Source: Saccharopolyspora elongata (GTDB lineage: Bacteria; Actinomycetota; Actinomycetes; Mycobacteriales; Pseudonocardiaceae). Taken from it: 52,926 nucleotides of DNA. The DNA lies in the NCBI RefSeq assembly GCF_004348985.1, contig NZ_SMKW01000065.1:1-52926 (forward strand), given 5' to 3'. Position 1 is the stretch's first letter; each line of letters starts with the position of its first letter. The notes under the pieces were generated by a model that was not told the DNA's origin, made no database searches, and saw only the letters and a program-made list of their open reading frames with translations. Below are positions 19,601-27,484 of this stretch, piece by piece. A program made the position numbers and the translations under genes.

Positions 19601-22600
19601 GGGGAGTTCGCCGCTGTTCGCCGGGCGTGGCGGCGGAATGGCGTTACGGGCGAGAAATGGGCCGCCTACATCGTCAGCGCATCAGCGGAAGCCGTCCGCG
19701 AGGCCGTCGCCGGCGAACCCGCCGTGCACCTGATGGCGATGAACGCGCCCGGGGTGAGTGTTCTAGGCGGTGAATCCGAAGGCTGCCAGCGTGTGCTGCG
19801 GCGGCTGGGACAACCGAACGCACTGCCGCTCGACTACGACATCGCCGCGCACGTCCCGGAGGTCGACGAGGTACGGAACCAGTATTGGGAGCTGCACCGC
19901 AGGCCCACCTTCGACCTGCCGGACATGCGCTTTTACTCCTGCGCCACCACGGAGCCGTACGTGGTGACCGAGCAGAATGCCGCCGATGCCGTGACCGCGC
20001 AGGCGGTCGGCACAATCGATTTCATCGGGACCGTCGAGCGGGCGTGGCGGGACGGGGTCCGGGTGTTCATCGAGCACGGGCCGCGCGGACTGTGCACGGG
20101 ATGGATTCAACGCATTCTCGGCGACCGCGAACATGTGGCCGTAGCGCTGGATTCGGCTGACGGCCGGAGCCTGCGCCAGCTCACCCGCGCGGTCGCGGAA
20201 TTGGTCGCAGCGGGTGTCATCATCGACCACGAACGGCTTTTCGGTGCGCTGGCGACCGGTCGGCCCGCGCCACGCCCCGTGGTCAAGACGTTCGTCACCG
20301 CGGCGCATCCTCCGCCGATCGTGCTACCGGAACCGCACCCGGAGCAGCGAATGCAGCCGGCACCGGTGCTTCCTCCCGTGGGCGAGCTGCTGGCACCGGT
20401 CCCGGATCCGGCCGGTGAGCCGCTACTGCCAATCCAGACTCCGGCACCCGTCCAGACTACGGTCGAGAGGAAAACACTCCACGCGGACGGCGAATGGCAC
20501 CGCATCGTCGCCTCGACGCACCAGGAGTTCCTCGAAAGCCATGCCCAGGTACATCAGCAGTACCTCGCCCTGCTCGAGAAATCACGCATGGTCCTGATGA
20601 GCCGGCCCGGTACGCCCGGTCTGGGCGAGGTGCAGGACACCGTTGACCAGGTACGTTGGTCAGAGGCGGCCTTCACCCAGCACCCAACCGGGCAGTTGAG
20701 CGGCCCGATCTTCGGTCGGGAGCAGCTTGTGCAGTTGGCGAGTGGCCGGATTTCGGAGGTGTTCGGGCCGGAGTTCCGGGTACAGGACGGGTTTCGGCGT
20801 CAGGTCCGGATGCCCCAGCCTCCGATGCTGCTGGCCGACCGGGTGACCGGGCTCGATGCGCCGCGCGGGCGGTTGGGGACCGGCACTATCTGGACCCAGA
20901 CCGACGTGACCGCCGATGCGTGGTATCTCGATCCGACCGGGCGCATGCCAGCCGGGCTGATGATCGAGGCAGGACAGGCAGACTTGCTCCTGATCAGCTG
21001 GATGGGGGTGGATCTGCTCAACCGCGGCGAACGCGTGTACCGGCTGCTGGGCTGCGAGCTGACTTTTCACGGCAGCCCACCCGCGCCCGGTGAGATGCTC
21101 GACTTCGACATCCACATCGACGCGCACGGCGACCACGGTGGCACGCGCCTTTTCTTCTTTCACTACGACTGCCGGGTCGACGGCGAACTCAGGCTGAGCG
21201 TGCGCGGCGGCCAGGCGGGGTTCTTCAGCGACCACGAGCTTGCCGACACCAGCGGCGTCCTGTGGGATCCGGCCGGCGAGACCCCGGAACCCGCTCGATG
21301 GCTCGATGAACCTCAGGTGGTGTCCTCGGCGCGCAGCTTCTCAGCCGAGCAGGTCGCCGCATTCGCGGCGGGGCGGCCGGACGACTGCTTCGGCCCGGAA
21401 TGGCTGTGCACCCAGGCGCACGTCCGCACCCCGCGCATCGCCGGCGGAAAGATGCTGCTGCTGCGCGAGGTCACCGAGTTCGATCCGGCTGGCGGTCCGT
21501 GGAAACGCGGTTATCTGCGGGCGGAAACACCGGTCTCCGCCGATGACTGGTTCTTCGAAGGCCACTTCAAGGACGACCCGTGCATGCCCGGAACCCTGAT
21601 GTACGAAGGCTGCCTGCAGGCAATGGCCTTCTACCTTGCGGCACTCGGGCACACCGTGGACGCCGATGGTTGGCGGTTCGAGCCGGTGACCGGCGTACCG
21701 GTGGCCATGCGCTGTCGTGGCCAGGTGACCCCGGACAGCCGGTCGATCACCTACGAAGTTTTCGTCACCGAAGTTTCGGCGGGTCCGGTGCCGACGCTGA
21801 CCGCCGACGTGCTGTGCACGGTGGACGGGGTCAAGGCGTTCCACGCGAGACGAGTCGGGCTGCGCCTGGTGCCGGATTGGCCGCTGGCAACCTTGGTCCC
21901 CGTTCAGGATGCCGAAGTTGGCAGCGGCATCTTCGGCCGTTCCGGGCTTCTCGCATCGGCCTGGGGCAAGCCGACCGATGCGTTCGGCCCCGCGTTCGCC
22001 CCGTTCGATGGCGTCCGTCGTTCGGCGCGGTTGCCGGGGCCGCCGTACCACTTCATCTCGCGGATCGTCTCGGTCGACGCGCCGCAGGGCGCGATGACCG
22101 CAGGCGGTCACGCCGTCGCCGAATACGATCTGCCGGCGGATGCCTGGTACTGGGCGGAGAACGGGTACCCGGTGATGCCGTTGGCGGTGTTGATGGAAGT
22201 GGCGCTGCAGCCATGCGGGTGGTTCGCCTCCTACGCGGGATGCACACTGTCGTCCGAAGAGGACCTTCTTTTCCGCAATCTGGACGGCAGCGCCACTATT
22301 CTCGGCGAGGTGGACCAGTCGGTGCAGACGCTACGCACGACGGTCACCCTGCTGGACATTTCCCGGTATTCCGGCACGATCATCGTCTCCTTCGCTGTGG
22401 ACGTAGAGGCCGATGGGCAACGGTTGCTGCATGCTTCGAGCGTGTTCGGGTTCTTTCCCGCACGGGCATTCGCCGAGCAAATAGGCCTGCCCTCCACAAG
22501 TGGCGAGCGACTTTCCGGCGACTCATGTCGAGAGCTGCTTCCCTGCGACGGGCACGGCTCGCTGAGACTGGCTGGTCCGATGTTGCTGGTGCTGGATCGC

Positions 22601-23020
22601 ATCACCGGGTACTGGCCCGACGGCGGCAAGGCCGGGCTCGGCCGAGTGGTGGCGGAGAAGGACATCCGGCCCGGCGAGTGGTATTTCAAGGCCCACTTCT
22701 TCCAGGACCCCGTGCAACCGGGCTCGCTGGGGGTGGAAGCGATGTGCCAGCTGCTGAGGTTCTACATGATCGACCGTGGGCTGGGCGACGGCCTGACCGA
22801 CCCGCGGTTTTCGTTGGTGACCGATCGGCCGCTGACCTGGAAGTACCGGGGACAGGTCACGCCGGCCAACCAAACAGCGACAGTCGAGTTGGACGTGCTG
22901 GAAATCGGCGAGGGCCCCGACGGCCGCTTCGCGGTGGCCGACGCTTCGCTGTGGGTCGACGGCGCTCGCATCTACCACGTACCGGAACTCGCGCTGCGCG
23001 TGGTTGAGCAGAACCCGTGA
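16631..23020 (+). CDS. pfaC: PfaC-type PUFA synthase subunit: KS-CLF-AT-four hotdog dehydratase modules
   Basis: About 2129 residues. The first ketosynthase has C185 in DAACASS, with ECHATGT and NTGHLITAAG. The second is a chain-length factor: the Cys position is Glu (SAEEASG, E607). An acyltransferase follows with S956 in GYSSGE, then a coiled linker near 1300 and four hotdog units. The second and fourth carry FabA-like catalytic motifs (EGHFKDDPCMPGTL, H1645; KAHFFQDPVQPGSLGVEA, H2022). The first and third look structural. A KS-CLF pair plus FabA-like dehydratases is the hallmark of PfaC. Here the AT, separate as PfaB in marine bacteria, is built in. GTG 16631 has GGAGG eight bases upstream; GTG 16622 overlaps the pfaA stop and is the alternative. 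Two palindromes lie in frame at 17936 and 18716. Confidence 0.92.
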   Translation: MFEPIAIVGRGCVLPGALDPDAFWDNIIEGHVSLTRVPEGRWRLPAGDVPLDIRSDVGGYVSGFADVFDPDGLQVDAARIDVLDESYRWVLHGARQALGEAGINQPHERAGLVLGNLSLPTDGMVRFAESVWLSDQTPAVRAVLSGLLDGPEPSALNRFSSGIPAHFAAAALGLGAGAFALDAACASSLYAMKLACDRLHDGTADLMVAGAVNRTDDLAIHQAFSALSALSPTGRSRPFHRDADGLVPAEGAAFVALMRLSDALAAGVRIRGVIRGVGLSNDGRSKGILVPTEEGQVRALQQAYTDAEISPESVSLLECHATGTSLGDAVEVRSTSRAFAGARDLPIGSAKSNTGHLITAAGAAGVLKVLAAMDAGIRPPTLGADEPIEALRDTPLRLLHEAEAWEGHRRAGISAFGFGGNNAHLVLEQWTGDNVVVSAKTAPHRSSHSRPDEVAIVGIGARVADCADSDEFRDALLRGTPRLGRAVDYAVAVPELRVPPADLQKSLGQQVSILEAAREAVRDVSLVRDRTMVLIGMGCDVEVARYPTRTRVASNLGESEQREQYPNAFAPVLDAPAVVGTMPNAVANRINAQLDLAGPSFTVSAEEASGLVALEIGERALRSREADAVLVGAVDLSHEQVHRKALADLNIDVPPGDAAVVLILKRLDDARRDGDDVLAVLTDPQPDVGLVVGDGAISMEIRDPISIEIANQQNQVAHSSRETFDPAEIFGVPHAAKGLLAVACAAVAVRHGAIPRVDRPADPSVDRRSAAVAVSTLGARERHLGLRADSVDSWIADGAGRLHVFSGADAATALAAARAGRETDTGPARLVVRAADHTQLNDRIGAAERWLAGQGLQPEGVAFRPKPILGETAFVFSNGSASYPRMGREVMLALPDIRQRVEQRCGSLTELIGWAFAGTAPRALDQIWGASVLGQLHTEITRGLLGVKPTAIIGYSSGESSALVAMGAWRDVPRLVAEVEDSVVLTSALAGEFAAVRRAWRRNGVTGEKWAAYIVSASAEAVREAVAGEPAVHLMAMNAPGVSVLGGESEGCQRVLRRLGQPNALPLDYDIAAHVPEVDEVRNQYWELHRRPTFDLPDMRFYSCATTEPYVVTEQNAADAVTAQAVGTIDFIGTVERAWRDGVRVFIEHGPRGLCTGWIQRILGDREHVAVALDSADGRSLRQLTRAVAELVAAGVIIDHERLFGALATGRPAPRPVVKTFVTAAHPPPIVLPEPHPEQRMQPAPVLPPVGELLAPVPDPAGEPLLPIQTPAPVQTTVERKTLHADGEWHRIVASTHQEFLESHAQVHQQYLALLEKSRMVLMSRPGTPGLGEVQDTVDQVRWSEAAFTQHPTGQLSGPIFGREQLVQLASGRISEVFGPEFRVQDGFRRQVRMPQPPMLLADRVTGLDAPRGRLGTGTIWTQTDVTADAWYLDPTGRMPAGLMIEAGQADLLLISWMGVDLLNRGERVYRLLGCELTFHGSPPAPGEMLDFDIHIDAHGDHGGTRLFFFHYDCRVDGELRLSVRGGQAGFFSDHELADTSGVLWDPAGETPEPARWLDEPQVVSSARSFSAEQVAAFAAGRPDDCFGPEWLCTQAHVRTPRIAGGKMLLLREVTEFDPAGGPWKRGYLRAETPVSADDWFFEGHFKDDPCMPGTLMYEGCLQAMAFYLAALGHTVDADGWRFEPVTGVPVAMRCRGQVTPDSRSITYEVFVTEVSAGPVPTLTADVLCTVDGVKAFHARRVGLRLVPDWPLATLVPVQDAEVGSGIFGRSGLLASAWGKPTDAFGPAFAPFDGVRRSARLPGPPYHFISRIVSVDAPQGAMTAGGHAVAEYDLPADAWYWAENGYPVMPLAVLMEVALQPCGWFASYAGCTLSSEEDLLFRNLDGSATILGEVDQSVQTLRTTVTLLDISRYSGTIIVSFAVDVEADGQRLLHASSVFGFFPARAFAEQIGLPSTSGERLSGDSCRELLPCDGHGSLRLAGPMLLVLDRITGYWPDGGKAGLGRVVAEKDIRPGEWYFKAHFFQDPVQPGSLGVEAMCQLLRFYMIDRGLGDGLTDPRFSLVTDRPLTWKYRGQVTPANQTATVELDVLEIGEGPDGRFAVADASLWVDGARIYHVPELALRVVEQNP
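17936..17981. repeat. In-frame palindrome in the KS-CLF linker
   Basis: Arms GTCGTAAGTGCGAA and TTCGCACTCACGAC pair over 14 positions with one mismatch and an 18-base loop. It encodes part of a polar linker (VVSAKTAPHRSSHS) between two ketosynthase-fold domains, so its presence need not harm folding. The sequence is unlike the other two palindromes and would belong to a second repeat type. Confidence 0.7.
18716..18759. repeat. Perfect 17-bp in-frame palindrome in the CLF domain
   Basis: Arms GCAATTTCAATGGAAAT and ATTTCCATTGAAATTGC are perfectly complementary around a 10-base loop TAGGGATCCG. The region is AT-rich against a very GC-rich gene. It encodes the palindromic-looking peptide AISMEIRDPISIEIAN, which fits neither flank of the chain-length-factor fold. 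It looks like an inserted small repeat that happens to keep the frame. Confidence 0.85.
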
Positions 23021-23227
23021 GTTCTTTGGGGCATTGCTGGTCGGCTCCGAGCCTTGGGTTCGTCAGCGAGATCGATGCCCTTTCTCATCTGACGGTCGGG
23101 TAGAAGGGGCACACTTGCCAGGCTTTCCGCAGCTGGATACCAGTTGCACTGGCAGTGTTGGCTTGGCTTGGCTTGGCGTTGCGTGTGCGACTTCGAATGC
23201 GCGCGCGACGAGCCGTGGTGAGGGGCG

Positions 23228-23509
23228 ATGCTTAGCCGGGGACGTTGGTTCGTAATAATGGACCCACGGTGGGTTGGTGAGGCCGCGGAGGAGGTTCCAT
23301 TGATCTATTCGGTCGTCAGCGTGTGGCCGTCGCAGAAGAACTGGTGCGTTGGCCGTTTCCTCGCCGGTCCGGACTATGTTCCTGCTGAGAATGATTCGCT
23401 GAGCGATGTGGTGGATGCCACCAAGCTGCGTTTCCTGATGGATAAAGGCCCGGACGGGGCCAAGTATCTTCGGGCGTTCTTCCGGGATACGCGGTTCGGG
23501 TTGTCATGA
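23228..23509 (+). CDS. Hypothetical small protein
   Basis: Up to 93 residues with no recognisable domain. The core reads SVVSVWPSQKNWCVGRFLAGPDYVP, then a charged C-terminus ending FFRDTRFGLS. Two starts compete: an early one at 23228 and a TTG at 23300 that has the better ribosome site (GGAGGAGG, 5 bases upstream) and would give 69 residues. Its stop overlaps the ATG of the next gene (ATGA), so the two are co-translated. They lie next to WXG100 fragments and may be accessory to a type VII secretion locus, but that rests on position only. Confidence 0.5.
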   Translation: MLSRGRWFVIMDPRWVGEAAEEVPLIYSVVSVWPSQKNWCVGRFLAGPDYVPAENDSLSDVVDATKLRFLMDKGPDGAKYLRAFFRDTRFGLS

Positions 23510-23862
23510 ACGGCGCCGGGCACCCGCAGGTGGTGCGATCGCCGGATGAAGCTGCGTATGTGCTTGTGGCCATGGCGGAATCACCCAAGCGGCGTGTTTC
23601 CTCGCTGGTGTGGTGGCGTGTTGCTGTTGCGGAACTGATCGAGCTGACTTGCAACGAAAACCAGGTGTTGTTCAACCCGGGCAGTGCGGCATCGGTATGT
23701 GTGGCAGGTGACGCCGTCCGGGATGCGTACGAACTCGCCGAGCAGAAAATTGTTGCGGTGTATGAAGAATTACTCGGTGAATACCAAGGTCGTTGTGTCC
23801 TGGTGTGGGATATAGAAGAGGATGATTCCTGGGAGCGGCAGTTGCCGCTGATGTTCCGGTGA
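23506..23862 (+). CDS. Hypothetical protein coupled to the preceding gene
   Basis: A 118-residue, mainly acidic soluble protein with a helical middle (AAYVLVAMAESPKRR, AYELAEQKIVAVYEELLGEY) and a C-terminal WDIEEDDSWERQLPLMF. No catalytic motif, signal peptide or membrane segment. Translation starts inside the upstream stop codon, which supports it as a real gene. I do not recognise the family. An immunity- or chaperone-type partner protein is possible, since such small acidic proteins often sit beside secreted toxin genes, and a truncated type VII substrate begins about 100 bases downstream. Confidence 0.55.
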   Translation: MNGAGHPQVVRSPDEAAYVLVAMAESPKRRVSSLVWWRVAVAELIELTCNENQVLFNPGSAASVCVAGDAVRDAYELAEQKIVAVYEELLGEYQGRCVLVWDIEEDDSWERQLPLMFR

Positions 23863-23960
23863 AGTCGAGGGTTGCTTGGCCGGATCGGCCGAGCTTCCCC
23901 CGAGACTGCCCAGTCGCTGGGTTTTCTTGGGGTGGGCGGGTGTGATGTTTTTCGTCGATC

Positions 23961-24062
23961 ATGGTGCCGGAGGAGGTGAGGCGGCTTTTCCAGGTGCTGA
24001 CCGGTGAGGATATGACGGATGCGGATGAGGGTGTGTTGTTCGCGGTGGATCAGCCGGGTCTG
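23961..24062 (+). pseudogene. N-terminal stub of a type VII secretion (WXG-type) protein
   Basis: Only 34 codons keep sense: MVPEEVRRLFQVLTGEDM followed by TDADEG and LFAVDQ. The LF.VLTGEDMTDADE pattern resembles the amino terminus of large actinobacterial WXG-domain toxins and chaperoned substrates. After this the frame turns into Arg/Pro-rich noise, so the rest was deleted. The junction lies before the convergent WXG100 pair. Confidence 0.4.
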
Positions 24063-24130
24063 CGAGGTTCCCGTCGGGCTCATGGCCGCACTCTAGAAGT
24101 CCACGAACGTCCCCGAACGAGTGCGTGCGG

Positions 24131-24373
24131 TCAGCCCTGGCCGACGGCATCGTGCTCGGCCAGCAGGGTCTCCAGCCGGTCGAGCACGTCGGCGATACCG
24201 TCCGGGGAGCGCCGCAGCCCCGCCAGCAGACCGCGGACGATCTCCGGAGTGCCGATCAGGCTGCGCCAATCCTCTCCGGTGGCGCGGTGCTCGAGCGTGA
24301 ACACCGAATACCGCTGGTCGCGGTCCAGGGGCACGCCCGCGTCGTGTCCCACGGAGGTCGCCAGCGCGGTCAC
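24131..24373 (-). CDS. Hypothetical small protein downstream of WXG100-like gene
   Basis: 80 residues from a GTG that overlaps the stop of the WXG100-like gene (GTGA), so the two are probably co-translated. It has a short beta-like N-terminal part (QRYSVFTLEHRATGEDWRSLIGTPE) and a C-terminal helix (GIADVLDRLETLLAEHD). No known motif. It may be a shortened accessory protein of a WXG100 locus; 80 residues is short for the EspG-type chaperones, so that assignment is not made. Confidence 0.45.
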   Translation of the reverse strand: MTALATSVGHDAGVPLDRDQRYSVFTLEHRATGEDWRSLIGTPEIVRGLLAGLRRSPDGIADVLDRLETLLAEHDAVGQG

Positions 24374-24588
24374 ACCAGCAGCTGGTGCATCTCACGCACG
24401 TTCTCCCGCATCCCGGCCACGGCCTGGTCCCACTCGGCCTGCGCGGCCTGGTAGGCGTCAGCGGCCTCGCCACTCCACGAAACGAGTAGCCGAGCGACCA
24501 CAGCTTCGAGGTCGATCTCGTCGACCGCGTGCCGCAACGCCTCTTCACCGGCCTCCAGAGCGCGGAAATCCACCGCGATCTGTTCCAC
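24370..24588 (-). CDS. WXG100-like (ESAT-6 family) protein, shortened
   Basis: 72 residues from a GTG: two amphipathic helices joined by a WSG turn (VSWSGEAADAYQAAQAEWD), the pattern of type VII-secreted WXG100 proteins with Ser in the middle position. Family members are usually about 95-105 residues. This one has a short first helix, so it may be an internal-deletion derivative. It overlaps the next gene by four bases. The convergent orientation with the stub at 23961 suggests a rearranged, no longer complete type VII effector locus. Confidence 0.6.
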   Translation of the reverse strand: MEQIAVDFRALEAGEEALRHAVDEIDLEAVVARLLVSWSGEAADAYQAAQAEWDQAVAGMRENVREMHQLLV

Positions 24589-25016
24589 GCCGAAACCCCC
24601 AGAACCAATCTGCCATGCCTTGGTCAACCAGCGGCTGAGCCTCACACAGCAGGAACAGTCGCGACAACCGATTCGATCAAGTTCACACTCGGATCCACCC
24701 GACAAGACCAACGAGGTCGCACGTGACTACCGATCAACGATCGCTGGCCGGCGCTCGTCAGAGGCGCCTGTAGCTACGCGCGTCTGCTTCTTCGATGGTT
24801 GGATTTTGGAATGCTCGAACCCGCCTCTGAGGGCACCACCGACGGACGCTGCGGGTGAAGGGTGCGGGGGCGCGTTCGTTCAGACAAGCGGTTCCGCGCA
24901 TCCTCGTCTCCGCCGGTACCGGCGGGCGTAGGTCAGCGGACGGGCCGAGCCGGGCAGCAGCCACGCGACCGGGGTGAGCGCCCTGCGTCGAAGCCTGCAC
25001 CGTTGCGACGCGGGGC
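24589..25016. other. Gene-free stretch
   Basis: About 430 bp between the WXG100-like gene and an ISL3 fragment. I see no coding pattern, RNA gene or strong hairpin. It is probably decayed sequence at an IS junction. Confidence 0.5.
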
Positions 25017-25211
25017 ATGATCGTCAAACACCGCGCCGCCATCGACGCCGCGCTGGAACACGGCCTGTCTCAAGGACTGATCGAGTCCACCAACACCAAA
25101 ATCCGCCTACTCACCCGCATCGCATTCGGATTCCGCAGCCCCGAAGCACTCATCGCACTAGCCATGCTCGCCCTCGGCAGCCACCCACCCACACTCCCCA
25201 GACGAGCATGA
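25017..25211 (+). pseudogene. ISL3-family transposase, C-terminal fragment
   Basis: 64 codons match the carboxyl end of ISL3 transposases: the IVKHRAAIDAALEHG helix, the IESTNTKIRLLTRIAFGF block (with the last catalytic-core Glu) and the SPEALIALAMLALG tail. The remainder upstream is missing. It is of the subgroup whose N-terminal domain appears at the left edge of the window, but orientation and distance rule out one split gene without rearrangement. Confidence 0.75.
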
Positions 25212-25309
25212 CACCCCACGGATACGTCAGTAGAGCCCAATTTGTTGGCAACCGGGTCTCGTGCAGTTCGGTGACGTTGGATTCTCGGACTGCTCTGCGC
25301 GCGAGGTGG

Positions 25310-25555
25310 TCAACCGTTCGGTGCCCTGATGGTGCGCAGTTGCGGGGACAGCTGCTCGGATGCGATGGCGTCCGGGCCGTCTCGTTCGATCCGGGTGGCA
25401 AGGTCGGTGGCGTAGTGGGTGAGCTGCTCCGCGGCCACCGAGTACGGGGGCTGCTGGATGTAGGGCTGGATGTGGTCGTGCGCCCGGCGAAGTAGTGCCG
25501 CAGCGCCAGTACCGTTGCCTCGACGCAGGTGAGTGAGGCCCTGTGGGGTTCCAGA
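25310..25555 (-). pseudogene. DUF309-like fragment truncated by IS insertion
   Basis: The minus-strand frame encodes a helical stretch LTHLRRGNGTGAAALLRRA followed by a Tyr/Pro segment and ATDLATRIERDG. This resembles the second half of small DUF309 helical proteins. The N-terminal HxxxExxW region is absent because the transposase at 25584-26651 abuts it. I treat it as a broken gene; the family assignment is tentative. Confidence 0.35.
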
Positions 25556-25583
25556 AGTCGGCTGGAGGCGCTGATCAGCAGCT

Positions 25584-26651
25584 TTAAGCTGCGCGCTCAT
25601 ACTCGTTGATCAGGCCACCCAGCACAGGTCGGGTCTTGATCCGCTCATGGCTGAGGTTCGCGACGGGGTGGCGTGGTCGTGGTGGGCGGAGTTCGCGGGC
25701 GCGGTGTGGTCGGTGGCCGTTGTAGTGCCGGACGTACTCCGTGAGTACCGCACGAAGATGCCGTTCACCGAAGATCAGCAGGCGGTCGGTGAGTTCGGCT
25801 CGGATAGTGCGCACGAACCGTTCGGCGAAGCAGTTCGCCCGTGGGCAGCGCGGAGGAGTCTTTACTACCTGTATGCCGACATCGGCGAGGATTGCATCGA
25901 ACGAAGCGGTGAACTGGCCGGCCCGGTCCCTTACGAGGTATCGGAATTCGGTGATGCCATCGCCGAGGTCCATCAGCAGGTGGCGGGCCTGCTGAGTGGT
26001 CCACGCCCCGTCTGGGTTGGTGGTCGTGCGCAGCATGTGTACGTACCGGCTGCCGACTTCCATCACGAAGAATACGTAGATCCGTTTGAGGGTGACCGCG
26101 CAGTCCACGTGGAAGAAGTCGCATGCCAGCATGGTTGACGCCTGGGTGCGCAGGAACTGCCGCCAGGTCGTATCCGTGCACCGGAGTGGCGCCGGTGGGA
26201 TGCGCAATCCTTTGAGAACGCGGCGGATCGTCGAGGCAGCCACTCGATAGCCGAGCTTGAGCAGTTCGCCCTGGATCCTCTTGTATCCCCAGATGTGATT
26301 CTCCCTGGCCATGCGCTCGATCAACACGGCGATAGAGTCATCGACGGGCGGACGTCCGGTGTGGTTCGGGTACGTCCACTTCCTGGCTACCAAGCGACGA
26401 TGCCAGCGCAGGACCGTGCCTGGGGTGATCAATCGATGCGCGCGAAGCGCTTTCGGCAGCAACCGGTTTAGCGCGGCGAAGATCGCCCGGTCGGCCCAGT
26501 TCATCCGGGGTTTCGGGTTGGCTCTGCGCAGTACGGACACCTCGTGGCGCAGCACCAGGATTTCGACGTCCTTGGACGCCGACGAGCGGCCGAGCAGCGA
26601 CAACCAGCCCCCAGTGCGCACGAAGATCAGGTAAAGCAGACGCAGCGACAT
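25584..26651 (-). CDS. IS transposase with rve catalytic core, apparently full length
   Basis: 355 residues. The N-terminal helix-turn-helix region includes KDVEILVLRHEVSVLRRAN and RLITPGTVLRWHRRLVARKW, followed by HIWGYKRIQGELLKLGY. The catalytic core has Asp in LACDFFHVD, Asp in RDRAGQFT and Glu in FAERFVRTIR, with the NGHRPHRAREL tail. One frame covers the whole protein with no internal stop, so it may be active. It interrupts a DUF309-like gene on one side and abuts an IS256 fragment on the other. Confidence 0.85.
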   Translation of the reverse strand: MSLRLLYLIFVRTGGWLSLLGRSSASKDVEILVLRHEVSVLRRANPKPRMNWADRAIFAALNRLLPKALRAHRLITPGTVLRWHRRLVARKWTYPNHTGRPPVDDSIAVLIERMARENHIWGYKRIQGELLKLGYRVAASTIRRVLKGLRIPPAPLRCTDTTWRQFLRTQASTMLACDFFHVDCAVTLKRIYVFFVMEVGSRYVHMLRTTTNPDGAWTTQQARHLLMDLGDGITEFRYLVRDRAGQFTASFDAILADVGIQVVKTPPRCPRANCFAERFVRTIRAELTDRLLIFGERHLRAVLTEYVRHYNGHRPHRARELRPPRPRHPVANLSHERIKTRPVLGGLINEYERAA

Positions 26652-26729
26652 GACCTGCGATCATGCCCTGCTCGCCGGTGACGCCGAAAGGTACAGGTCG
26701 CAGCACGTGAACCGACTTGTGGAACCCCA

Positions 26730-27395
26730 CAGGCGGTCACCACCGAGGGCACCCGCGACATCCTCGGCCTGTGGGCCGGCGACGGCGGCGAGGGCGCCAA
26801 AGACTGGCTGGCGCATTTGACGGAGCTGAAAAACCGTGGCGTGCAAGACGTTCTGATGGTCGTCTGCGACGGTCTGCGAGGGCTACCGGAGGCGATCGGG
26901 ACGGTGTGGCCGCAGGCGGTGACCCAGACCTGCGTGGTGCATTTGATCCGCAACAGTTTCCAGTACGCGGCCCGGCAACACTGGGACAAGATCGCCAAAG
27001 CCGTCAAGCCGGTCTACACCGCGCCGACCGAAGCCGTCGCCATGGAAAGGTTTCTGGAGTTCAGCGAGGACTGGGGTGGCAAGTATCCGGCGATCGTCAG
27101 ACTGTGGGAGAACGCCTGGTCGGAGTTCGTCCCGTTCTTGTCCTTCGATACCGAGATCTGGCGGGTCATCTGCTCGACCAACGCTATCGAGAGTGTCAAC
27201 GCCCGCATCCGCCGGGCGGTCAAGGCCCGCGGGCATTTTCCCAACGAGCAGGCCGCACTCAAATGCGTCTACGTGGCCATCATGTCGCTGGATCCCACCG
27301 GGGCCGGCCGTAAACGCTGGACCTCCCGGTGGAAGGTGGCGTTGAACGCGTTCGAGATCGCCTTCGACGGACGCCTGTCCGTAGGAAGAAAGTAA
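26730..27395 (+). pseudogene. IS256-family transposase, C-terminal part
   Basis: The open frame starts at about 26730 (AVTTEGTRDILGLW) without a start codon and contains the IS256 core: VVCDGLRGLPEAI with the second Asp, TQTCVVHLIRNS, and the STNAIESVNARIRRAVKARGHFPNEQAALKCVYVAI block with the catalytic Glu. The N-terminal third is missing, cut by the neighbouring IS element. It is non-functional as seen. Confidence 0.85.
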
Positions 27396-27484
27396 CCACA
27401 TCAACGCGATCCACCGTTAACTTGGCTCTGCCGCACTTTCGGTGGTGCTGTCGGTCGTGCGTGCGGGGTTTGTCATGATCAAGT

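Noticed and set aside
265..26651. Composite transposon carrying the whole lipid operon
   Set aside because: The flanking rve-type transposases differ at many positions, and the left one lacks its N-terminal half. No matching ends or target duplication were seen.
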